This document shows positions 46,679-52,926 of a DNA stretch of 52,926 bases, in pieces. Under the pieces are notes generated by a model that was not told the DNA's origin, did not search any database, and worked only from the letters and a program-made list of their open reading frames with translations. Numbering within the stretch: the stretch's first letter is position 1; every line of letters begins with the position of its first letter. Both the position numbers and the translations under genes were made by a program. The stretch spans positions 1 through 52,926 of the forward strand of contig JAGAHD010000136.1 of assembly GCA_017627255.1 (NCBI GenBank), given 5' to 3'. The DNA comes from Bacteroidales bacterium. Its GTDB lineage: Bacteria > Bacteroidota > Bacteroidia > Bacteroidales > UBA932.

Positions 46679-47716
46679 TTATTGCATGTTCCGGAGCCGG
46701 ACGTCGATGCCCGGAAGCTGATCCGGAATCGGCGTCAGGTCGGTATTGCTGGAATGGTAGGGGATCAGCACCTTGGGCGCGATGATCCTGGCGGCAGCCA
46801 CGCACTGCTCCACTGTCATGGTGTAGGGCTGATTGACCGGGAGGAAAGCGACGTCAATATCCTTGAGATCAGCCATTTCCGGAACATCTTCCGTATCGCC
46901 TGCGACATAGATGCGAAGACCGTCAATCGTCAGTACGTAGCCGTTTCCATTCCCTTTCGGATGGAATTTCTCCCGTCCGGGCGTGGTGTTATACGCAGGA
47001 ACAGCTTCCAGCCGGATGCCCTCGGGCAGGTCGCGGACCTCACCGTTACCGATGACTTCACCGCGCCCGATCTGGTTGCGGCTGGTCTGGTTGAGGATCA
47101 GGAGGGTGCCTTCCCGGGAGAGCGTGGCCAGTGTCGCATCATCCAGGTGGTCACCATGCTCGTGGGTGACCAGGAGGACATCGGCCTTGGGGAATTCGAC
47201 GGCGTAGTCCGTCGGTTTCCCGAGACCGGCGACGGGATCCACATGGAGGGTGAGGCCGCGGTAGGCCAATGCCAGGGACCCGTGCTTGACCAGGGTAATG
47301 TCCACCCGTTCCCCGCTGTCCGTGAGGAAGGTTTCGACGTCATATTTGGTGACGGGCATGCCGGATTCCGTCCAGGCGAGATATCCGCCCAACAGGTTGA
47401 AAACGCTGAAGCCGGCCTTGGAGAGTTCCTTGGAAGCGGATGCGCTGCGGCGGCCGCTCCGGCAGTACAGGTATACCGGACGGGTCGCATCGAGGCGTTC
47501 CCGTGCCTGGGAGAGGAAGGCGCCGCCGTTCCAGTCGATATTGACGGCTCCGGGAATCCGGCCTTCTGCAAACTCTTCGGGTGTCCGTACGTCCACTAGC
47601 TGGACATAGGGCTGGAGTGCTTCTGCAAACTGGTTGACATCCAGGTCATTGTAGGCCTTGCAAGAGAACAGGCCGAAAAGGGAAAGTGCCATGAAGAGGG
47701 TGAAAATCTTGTTCAT
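46679..47716 (-). CDS. lipoprotein with rhodanese domain fused to metallo-beta-lactamase-fold hydrolase
   Basis: A 345-residue protein from ATG 47716. The signal MNKIFTLFMALSLFGLFSC gives lipid Cys19. A rhodanese domain (about 25-120) has the active-site loop YLYCRSGRRSA and GGYLAWTESGMP. The UlaG/Lactamase_B_2-type domain (about 130-345) has VTHEHGDHL, the metal Asp in YVAGDTEDVPEM and the final His in IPYHSSN. Fusion of these two folds occurs in sulfur-handling enzymes such as persulfide dioxygenase-rhodanese, but the hydrolase here is of the UlaG branch, so the reaction is open. Transcribed from its own promoter, divergent from the Y-polymerase gene. Confidence 0.85.
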   Translation of the reverse strand: MNKIFTLFMALSLFGLFSCKAYNDLDVNQFAEALQPYVQLVDVRTPEEFAEGRIPGAVNIDWNGGAFLSQARERLDATRPVYLYCRSGRRSASASKELSKAGFSVFNLLGGYLAWTESGMPVTKYDVETFLTDSGERVDITLVKHGSLALAYRGLTLHVDPVAGLGKPTDYAVEFPKADVLLVTHEHGDHLDDATLATLSREGTLLILNQTSRNQIGRGEVIGNGEVRDLPEGIRLEAVPAYNTTPGREKFHPKGNGNGYVLTIDGLRIYVAGDTEDVPEMADLKDIDVAFLPVNQPYTMTVEQCVAAARIIAPKVLIPYHSSNTDLTPIPDQLPGIDVRLRNMQ

Positions 47717-47736
47717 ACTTGTGTCGGTTGAATAGA

Positions 47737-47763
47737 CAAATGTACACTTTTTTTGTAAATTTG
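47737..47763. promoter_or_regulatory. back-to-back promoters of rhodanese-MBL gene (-) and Y-polymerase (+)
   Basis: The minus strand of 47737-47744 is TACATTTG and the plus strand of 47756-47763 is TAAATTTG; both are exact TAnnTTTG matches only 11 bases apart. The minus promoter has TTTC at the -33 position. The two polymerases would compete for overlapping DNA, so the two genes may be expressed at each other's expense. Confidence 0.55.
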
Positions 47764-47777
47764 TGAAAATACTGCCT

Positions 47778-49163
47778 ATGCTGCCGCCGACTTTCATTGC
47801 CATCGACTTGAAATCGTTCTACGCCTCCGTCGAGTGCGTAGACCGGGGGCTGGATCCATTGACAGCCCGGCTCGTCGTGGCGGATCCCACGCGGACGGAC
47901 AAGACGATCTGCCTGGCGGTATCCCCGGCCCTGAAGGCGTACGGCATTCCAGGACGCGCCCGCCTGTTCGAGGTGAACCGGCGTGTCCGGGAAATCAACC
48001 GGGGAATCCGGGAACCTTCCCGGAAACTGGATTTCATCGTTGCTCCGCCCCGGATGGCCCACTACATGGAGGTCAGCAGCCGGGTGTATGCCGTCTATCT
48101 CAAGTATGTCGCTCCGGAAGACATCCACGTTTATTCCATCGATGAGGTGTTCATGGATGTTACCCGTTACCTGCCGCTGTATGGGCTGGATGCGCATGAC
48201 CTGGCGATGAAGATGGTCCGGGATGTGCTGGAGACGACCGGCATTACCGCGACGGCGGGAATCGGCACCAACCTGTATCTGGCCAAGATCGCGATGGATA
48301 TCGAAGCCAAACACTCCCCGGCAGACAAGGATGGGGTTCGGGTAGCTTCCCTGGATGAGATGACCTACCGGCAGAAATATTGGAGCCATCGTCCGCTGAC
48401 GGATTTCTGGCGGGTCGGGCGGGGAATCGCCGCCCGCCTGGAGGCGAACGGGATGTATACGATGGGGGATGTGGCGCGCTGTTCCGTGCGGAATGAGGCG
48501 GTGCTGTACCGCCTGTTCGGTGTCAATGCGGAACTGCTCATCGACCATGCCTGGGGATGGGAGCCATGTACGATGGCCGCCATCAAGGCATACCGCCCGT
48601 CTGCCAACAGTCTCAGCAGCGGGCAGGTGCTGCAGAGCCCGTATGATTTTGCCAAGGCGGCCATCATTGTCCGGGAGATGACGGACTTGCTGGTGCTGGA
48701 CCTGGTGGAAAAACGCCTGGTGACCGACCAGATGGTCCTTCACGTCGGCTACGACATGGAAAGCGACCTGGAAGCATATGGAGGGCCCGTCTCGGAAGAT
48801 TATTACGGACGCAAAGTCCCGAAACCTGCGCACGGCTCCGTGAATCTCGGACGCCAGACTTCATCGACCCGGCTTATCGTGGATGCCGTCATGGATCTGT
48901 ATGACCGTATCGTGGACCGGCGCCTTCTGGTGCGCAGGATTTACGTCGTGGCCAACCACGTTGTGGATGAGTCCCGGACAGACGGGGTTCAGTTGAACCT
49001 TTTCGAAGAAATGCAGGACGATACCCGGGAGCGGAGCCGGCAGGAGGCTATTCTGGCGATCCGCCGCAGATTCGGGAAGAATGCCATCCTGCACGGCATC
49101 GATTTCGAAGACGGGGCGACGACCCGGGAGAGGAACAACCAGATCGGAGGACATAAGGCATGA
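47778..49163 (+). CDS. Y-family (UmuC/DinB-type) DNA polymerase
   Basis: A 461-residue protein. The ATG at 47778 begins MLPPTFIAIDLKSFYASVE, the palm motif with the first metal Asp at the N-terminus; a GTG 15 bases earlier overlaps the -7 element. The second catalytic motif is VYSIDEVFMD. Helix-hairpin-helix and little-finger regions follow (TDFWRVGRGIAARLEANGMYTMGDVA; QVLQSPYDFAKAAIIVREM). The C-terminus ending GATTRERNNQIGGHKA is typical of a Gram-positive/mobile-element-type UmuC-like group rather than E. coli DinB. It makes translesion DNA synthesis. It overlaps the small gene downstream by four bases (ATGA). Confidence 0.9.
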   Translation: MLPPTFIAIDLKSFYASVECVDRGLDPLTARLVVADPTRTDKTICLAVSPALKAYGIPGRARLFEVNRRVREINRGIREPSRKLDFIVAPPRMAHYMEVSSRVYAVYLKYVAPEDIHVYSIDEVFMDVTRYLPLYGLDAHDLAMKMVRDVLETTGITATAGIGTNLYLAKIAMDIEAKHSPADKDGVRVASLDEMTYRQKYWSHRPLTDFWRVGRGIAARLEANGMYTMGDVARCSVRNEAVLYRLFGVNAELLIDHAWGWEPCTMAAIKAYRPSANSLSSGQVLQSPYDFAKAAIIVREMTDLLVLDLVEKRLVTDQMVLHVGYDMESDLEAYGGPVSEDYYGRKVPKPAHGSVNLGRQTSSTRLIVDAVMDLYDRIVDRRLLVRRIYVVANHVVDESRTDGVQLNLFEEMQDDTRERSRQEAILAIRRRFGKNAILHGIDFEDGATTRERNNQIGGHKA

Positions 49164-49354
49164 ATTACGACGACATCATCGGCTTGCCGCACCCCACCTC
49201 GAAAGTCCATCCGCGGATGCCTATGGCGGACCGGGCAGCCCAGTTCTCACCCTTCGCTGCGCTGACCGGTTTCGAGGCCGTTATCGAGGAAACGGCCCGT
49301 ACGGAAGCCCTGAAATGGGAACCGGATGACGAGGCCTGGGTGGAATCTCCTTGA
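49160..49354 (+). CDS. small partner protein of the Y-family polymerase
   Basis: A 64-residue protein starting in the ATGA overlap with the polymerase stop (translational coupling). The core LPHPTSKVHPRMPMADRAAQFSPFAALTGFEA is a known small companion pattern found after UmuC-type polymerases in Clostridia and Bacteroidota; it may play a YolD-like regulatory role. No domain with known chemistry is visible. Function is inferred from the coupled position only. Confidence 0.8.
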   Translation: MNYDDIIGLPHPTSKVHPRMPMADRAAQFSPFAALTGFEAVIEETARTEALKWEPDDEAWVESP

Positions 49355-49366
49355 AGCGGGGAGGCT

Positions 49367-51043
49367 TTACTCCATCAGTTTCTTGTACTTGAACCGCTTG
49401 GGCTCGACATTCCCTAGGCGGGCTTTCTTGTTTTCTTCGTATTCAGCGTAATTGCCTTCAAAGAAAACAACCTGCCCGTCGCCTTCATAGGCGAGGATGT
49501 GGGTGGCGATGCGGTCCAGGAACCAGCGGTCATGGCTCACGACGACGGCACAGCCGGCGAAGGAATCCAGACCTTCCTCTAGAGCCCGTATGGTGTTCAC
49601 GTCCACGTCGTTGGTCGGCTCGTCCAGGAGAAGGACATTGCCCTCGTCCTTGAGTGTCAGGGCCAGGTGCAGGCGGTTCCGTTCGCCGCCGGAAAGGATT
49701 CCGCAGCGTTTCTCCTGGTCGGATCCGCTGAAATTGAAGCGGGATACCCAGGCACGGGCATTGATGTCCCGGTTGCCGAGGCGGATCCATTCAGAATTGC
49801 CTGCGATGGTTTCATAGACGGTTTTGTCCGGATCGATGGAACGGTGCTGCTGGTCCACGTAGGCGATCTTGACGGTTTCGCCGATTTCGATTTCGCCATG
49901 GTCCGGCTTCTCGATGCCCATGATGAGGCGGAAGAGCGTCGTTTTCCCGGCTCCGTTCGGCCCGATGACGCCCACAATACCGGCAGGCGGAAGCTCGAAG
50001 CTCAGGTGCTCGAACAGCAGTTTGCCGTCATAGGCCTTGGAGACGTCATGGAAGCGGATGACTTTGTTGCCCAGATGCGGTCCGTTGGGGATGTAGATCT
50101 CCAGGTTGGCTTCTTTCTGCTTTGCATCCGCGGACGCCAGTTTTTCATACGCGCCGAGTCGCGCCTTCTGCTTGGCCTGGCGGGCCTTGGGGGCCATGCG
50201 GACCCATTCCAGTTCCCGTTCGAGGGTTTTCCGCCGCTTGGATTCCTGCTTCTCCTCCATGGCCAGTCGCCGGGTTTTCTGGTCCAGCCAGGAAGAGTAG
50301 TTTCCTTTCCAGGGAATCCCTTCCCCGCGGTCCAGTTCCAGGATCCAGCCGGCGACGTTGTCCAGGAAATAGCGGTCATGGGTGACGGCGATCACCGTTC
50401 CCTTGTACTGCTGGAGATGCGCTTCCAGCCACTGGATGCTTTCGGTGTCGAGATGGTTCGTGGGCTCGTCCAGCAGGAGGACGTCCGGCTGCTGGAGCAG
50501 GAGGCGGCACAAGGCCACCCGGCGCCGTTCCCCTCCGGAGAGGAACTTGATTTTCTGCTCGGACGGCGGGCATTGGAGTGCGTCCATGGCCCGTTCCAGC
50601 TTGGCATCGATTTCCCAGCCGTCCAGATGCTCGATTTTCTCGGTCAGTTCACCCTGGCGTTCGATTAGGCGGTTCATCTCGTCGTCATCCAGCGGCTCCA
50701 TGAATTTCATGGAGATTTCGTTGTATTCGTTCAGGACATCCATGACGTCCTGAACCCCTTCCTGGACGACTTCCAGGACGGTCTTTTCCGGATCCATTTC
50801 CGGCTCCTGGGCCAGATACCCGACGGAGTAGCCCGGTGCCCAGACCACTTCACCCTTGTAGGCGGTTTCTACGCCCGCAATGATTTTGAGGAGGGTGGAC
50901 TTTCCGGAACCGTTCAGGCCGATGATGCCGATCTTGGCCCCGTAAAAGAAGGATAGGTAGATATCTTTGAGGATGACTTTGTTGTTGTGCGGGAGGACCT
51001 TGCCCACCCCGTTCATCGAGAAAATAATCTTTTCGTCAGCCAT
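49367..51043 (-). CDS. ettA: ABC-F protein EttA (energy-dependent translational throttle)
   Basis: A 558-residue protein starting at ATG 51043 (MADEKIIFSMNGVGKVLP). It has two ABC domains: Walker A GLNGSGKST and GPNGAGKTT, signatures LSGGERRRVALCRLLL and LSGGERNRLHLALTL, Walker B VLLLDEPTNHLD and VLLLDEPTNDVD. The inter-domain linker MEEKQESKRRKTLERELEWVRM is a charged coiled helix as in EttA, and there is an arm insertion in the first domain. No membrane part. It acts on the ribosome near the E site to gate the first elongation steps according to energy level. Length and motif order match EttA (about 555). Confidence 0.93.
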   Translation of the reverse strand: MADEKIIFSMNGVGKVLPHNNKVILKDIYLSFFYGAKIGIIGLNGSGKSTLLKIIAGVETAYKGEVVWAPGYSVGYLAQEPEMDPEKTVLEVVQEGVQDVMDVLNEYNEISMKFMEPLDDDEMNRLIERQGELTEKIEHLDGWEIDAKLERAMDALQCPPSEQKIKFLSGGERRRVALCRLLLQQPDVLLLDEPTNHLDTESIQWLEAHLQQYKGTVIAVTHDRYFLDNVAGWILELDRGEGIPWKGNYSSWLDQKTRRLAMEEKQESKRRKTLERELEWVRMAPKARQAKQKARLGAYEKLASADAKQKEANLEIYIPNGPHLGNKVIRFHDVSKAYDGKLLFEHLSFELPPAGIVGVIGPNGAGKTTLFRLIMGIEKPDHGEIEIGETVKIAYVDQQHRSIDPDKTVYETIAGNSEWIRLGNRDINARAWVSRFNFSGSDQEKRCGILSGGERNRLHLALTLKDEGNVLLLDEPTNDVDVNTIRALEEGLDSFAGCAVVVSHDRWFLDRIATHILAYEGDGQVVFFEGNYAEYEENKKARLGNVEPKRFKYKKLME

Positions 51044-51058
51044 GGCATGTGGTTTTTG

Positions 51059-51090
51059 CAAAAATAATCATAATCCCGGTGAGTTGCAAA
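51059..51090 (-). promoter_or_regulatory. ettA promoter
   Basis: On the minus strand TTTG (51087-51090), exactly 20 bases, TATTTTTG (51059-51066): full consensus. The -7 ends 15 bases before the ATG at 51043, leaving a leader of only about 10 bases. Confidence 0.75.
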
Positions 51091-51129
51091 CAGCACCTCT
51101 CCGAAGGTCCCGGTTTGCGGATAATTCAG

Positions 51130-51137
51130 TATCTTTG
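51130..51137 (+). promoter_or_regulatory. -7 element of the GH43 gene
   Basis: TATCTTTG is an exact TAnnTTTG match, 22 bases before the ATG at 51160. TTTG occurs only 12 bases upstream, too close to act as the -33 element. Confidence 0.45.
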
Positions 51138-51159
51138 TATCCAAACATCCTTTTATTCC

Positions 51160-52737
51160 ATGAAGAGTCTTTTTTTGAAACAGGGACTGCTGATGGCCTG
51201 CCTTCTGGGAACGCTTGCCCTGTGTGCGGGATGCCGGGAGGCCCCGCGGACACAAGTCGCCGTGAATCCGCTGACGTATACCGATATCCCGGATAATGAC
51301 GTCATCCGGGTAGGGGAGGATTACTATATGGTTTCGACGACCATGTATTTCTGTCCCGGCGCCCCTGTCATGCATTCCCGGGACCTGGTCCATTGGGAAA
51401 TCGTAAGTTACATCTACGATGTGCTGGAGGATGATGACGTGTACAATTTACGGGACGGGAAGAACGCGTATGGGAAAGGACAATGGGCGACCTCCCTGCG
51501 GTATCATGAGGGGGTCTTCTATGCGCTGTTTGTCGCCAATGACCAGCATCGCTCCTATCTGTACCGGACCCGGGACATCGTGAACGGGCCGTGGGAGCGG
51601 ACGGTCTTCGATGACTGGTTCTTCCATGATCCGTCGCTGCTGTTCGAGGACGGCCGGCTCTGGGTCGTCTGGGGGAACGGAGAACTCCGCCTCCTGGAAC
51701 TGGAGCCTGACGGTACCGGTGTGAAGGACGGGGCTGAACCGCAAGTTATCATATCCGCTCCGGCCGAAGGATGGGGCCTGCGGGCGGAGGGCGCTCATTT
51801 CTACCATATCGGGGACTATTATTATGTGCTGGAAATCGACTGGCCGCAGGGGAAGCCCCGTACCGCGACGGTCTGGCGGAGTCGGGAGATAACCGGTCCT
51901 TATGAGTCAAAAGTGGTTCTGCAGGGGACCTTGGGAGGACGTGCGGACGGCATTGCACAGGGACCGATCGTAGATACGCCTTCCGGGGACTGGTATGCCA
52001 TCCAGTTCCAGGATCACGGTGCCGTCGGCCGGATTCCGACCATCCAGCGGGTGACCTGGGAGGACGGCTGGCCCGTGATGGGAGACGGGGGAGTACCGGA
52101 AGAAACGGTGACGGTGAATCTTCCCCCTTCCGGGAGCGATTATGTCTGGGACAGCGACGAATTCGATGGGAATAGCCTGGCCCTGGTCTGGCAGTGGAAC
52201 CACAAGGCTCCTTCCGACTGGTCCCTGGCGGAGCGTCCGGGTTGGCTGCGGCTCCATGCCCATTCCGCTTCCGGCATCGCCGATGCACGGGGAACGCTGA
52301 CCCAGCGCACCGTCGGGCCGCGCTGTGTGAGCGAGGTCCTGCTGGATGCTTCCGCCCTCACGCCTGGGGACCAGGCCGGCCTGTGCGCTTTCCAGAGCGG
52401 CAGTGCCCGTATCGGTGTGGAATGCCGGGAAGACGGGATCCGTGACATTGTCATCCGCGAAAAGGAGGAGATCGTGTACCGTACTCCTCTGGAAGGGAAC
52501 CGGGTCCGTCTCCGTATCCGATATGTCTTTACGCCCCAGGAGTATGGGGAAACGTCCGATACGGCTTTTTTCGGCTGGACGGTAGACGGGGAAAACTGGA
52601 CGGAACCGGATTATTGCCTCCAGATGCGCTATACCCTGGATTATTTTACCGGATACAGAAGTGCCTTGTACTGTTTCAATACGGAGGGTGACGGCGGTGC
52701 CGCTGATTTCGATTACTTCCACCAGGCAGTTTATTGA
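51160..52737 (+). CDS. GH43-family glycoside hydrolase lipoprotein with C-terminal sandwich domain
   Basis: A 525-residue protein from ATG 51160; the signal MKSLFLKQGLLMACLLGTLALCAGC gives lipid Cys25. The five-bladed propeller (about 35-330) has the catalytic base region YTDIPDNDVIRVGEDYYMVST, the pKa-modulating Asp in WFFHDPSLLFEDG and the acid Glu in RAEGAHFYHIGDYYYVLE. A C-terminal beta-sandwich (about 345-525; DEFDGNSLALVWQWNHKAP, WLRLHAHSASG) is the usual GH43 concanavalin-like domain. It would trim arabinose or xylose residues from plant polysaccharides. It stands alone between ettA and the insertion sequence, separate from the GalNAc locus. Confidence 0.9.
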   Translation: MKSLFLKQGLLMACLLGTLALCAGCREAPRTQVAVNPLTYTDIPDNDVIRVGEDYYMVSTTMYFCPGAPVMHSRDLVHWEIVSYIYDVLEDDDVYNLRDGKNAYGKGQWATSLRYHEGVFYALFVANDQHRSYLYRTRDIVNGPWERTVFDDWFFHDPSLLFEDGRLWVVWGNGELRLLELEPDGTGVKDGAEPQVIISAPAEGWGLRAEGAHFYHIGDYYYVLEIDWPQGKPRTATVWRSREITGPYESKVVLQGTLGGRADGIAQGPIVDTPSGDWYAIQFQDHGAVGRIPTIQRVTWEDGWPVMGDGGVPEETVTVNLPPSGSDYVWDSDEFDGNSLALVWQWNHKAPSDWSLAERPGWLRLHAHSASGIADARGTLTQRTVGPRCVSEVLLDASALTPGDQAGLCAFQSGSARIGVECREDGIRDIVIREKEEIVYRTPLEGNRVRLRIRYVFTPQEYGETSDTAFFGWTVDGENWTEPDYCLQMRYTLDYFTGYRSALYCFNTEGDGGAADFDYFHQAVY

Positions 52738-52792
52738 TATCCAACCAGCTTCCCCTTTTGTTAAGGAGAAGAGGTCGACCCAAAATGACATG

Positions 52793-52827
52793 AACCCCGA
52801 AAGTTAGACAAAAAACTTTCGGGGTTT
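52793..52827. repeat. inverted repeat (hairpin) in the IS terminus
   Basis: AACCCCGAAA (52793-52802) and TTTCGGGGTT (52818-52827) are perfect 10-base arms with a 15-base loop, followed by a short T run. The hairpin sits between the IS end and the transposase start and could stop transcription entering from the GH43 side. Confidence 0.7.
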
Positions 52828-52832
52828 TGTTA

Positions 52833-52926
52833 TGAAACACAAGTATGAACAGTTGCTGCATTACATGCATTTAATGGAGGAAGGGTATAGTGCATGGAGT
52901 ATTCACCGCCGGTACGGTATTAATAA
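52833..52926 (+). CDS. IS3-family transposase OrfA (5' part only)
   Basis: The frame opens at ATG 52833 and runs to the window edge (31 codons). The visible part, MKHKYEQLLHYMHLMEEGYS followed by AWSIHRRYGIN, has the spacing of the helix-turn-helix in IS3-family OrfA proteins that recognise the IS ends. Length, frameshift to OrfB and intactness cannot be judged. Confidence 0.7.

Larger units (their letters stand above)
52786..52926 (+). mobile_element. left end of an IS3-family (IS150-like) insertion sequence, truncated by window
   Basis: From TG at 52786 the end reads TGACATGAACCCCGAAAAGT and then TTAGAC, resembling IS150-type termini (TG, CCC, AAAGTT-GAC). It is followed within 50 bases by the first transposase gene. 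The base composition is visibly richer in A/T than the neighbouring genes. The right end, target duplication and the rest of the element lie outside. Confidence 0.75.

Noticed and set aside
52741-52785. Hairpin-like CTTCCCCTT/AAGGAGAAG after the GH43 gene as a terminator.
   Set aside because: The stem has a mismatch and there is no run of T after it.

Overview
The window reads as a chromosomal segment of a GC-rich Bacteroidota (Bacteroidales-type) genome, probably from a host-glycan-using or gut-type lineage. The evidence is a SusC/SusD pair, many lipoproteins with short signal peptides and Ser/Ala-Cys lipoboxes, Gfo/Idh/MocA-type GH109 and GH43 enzymes, EttA, and repeated promoters of the Bacteroidota type (TTTG, about 20 bp, TAnnTTTG). 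No rRNA, tRNA or CRISPR array was seen. No stretch longer than 300 bases lacks a gene; the longest gaps (about 145-245 bases) are regulatory and are described as sites.

Region 1 (1-7950, minus strand) is a two-component, sigma-54-controlled efflux/envelope module. It holds an NtrC-type response regulator overlapping a short histidine kinase, then TolC, an outer-membrane beta-barrel protein, and a HlyD-type adaptor cut by the left edge. Three intergenic regions (before the regulator, TolC and HlyD) each carry a cluster of 7-bp GTGTAAA/TTTACAC-type half-sites. Each cluster starts about 46-58 bp upstream of a GG-N10-GC/GT element. This looks like one coherent regulon with the regulator's own upstream activating sites. 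Region 2 (8000-13492) is a PolIII-epsilon-like exonuclease and a second efflux operon (TolC, HlyD, two ABC-2 permeases, no ATPase).

Region 3 (13622-40215) is the centrepiece: a large divergent polysaccharide-utilisation locus that looks dedicated to N-acetylgalactosamine-containing glycans. A DeoR-family repressor (34405-35196) sits between a plus-strand unit and a very long minus-strand unit. The plus unit has a PfkB kinase, a clan GH-D-like glycosidase, a GH109 alpha-N-acetylgalactosaminidase and a family-9-type carbohydrate-binding protein. The minus unit runs agaS, kbaZ/gatZ-like, susC, susD, five lipoproteins, a DUF4832-like lipoprotein, a tyrosine/lipid phosphatase, an alkaline phosphatase, a DMT transporter, a CE7-type esterase and a NahK-type N-acetylhexosamine kinase, and ends at a strong terminator. 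AgaS, PfkB and KbaZ match the Aga pathway (GalN-6-P to tagatose-6-P to tagatose-1,6-bisphosphate to trioses). The operators resemble the E. coli AgaR site. Deacetylase and KbaY/GatY genes were not seen. Two phosphatases suggest that the natural glycan may be phosphorylated (inference).

Region 4 (40222-52737) is a set of separate housekeeping or accessory genes: a secreted esterase, a large MscS-type channel, a class-C beta-lactamase-fold hydrolase, an acyltransferase with an HxxxDG motif, a rhodanese-metallo-beta-lactamase lipoprotein, a Y-family polymerase with a small overlapping partner, EttA and a GH43 lipoprotein. At the right edge (from about 52786) the left end of an IS3-family insertion sequence begins.
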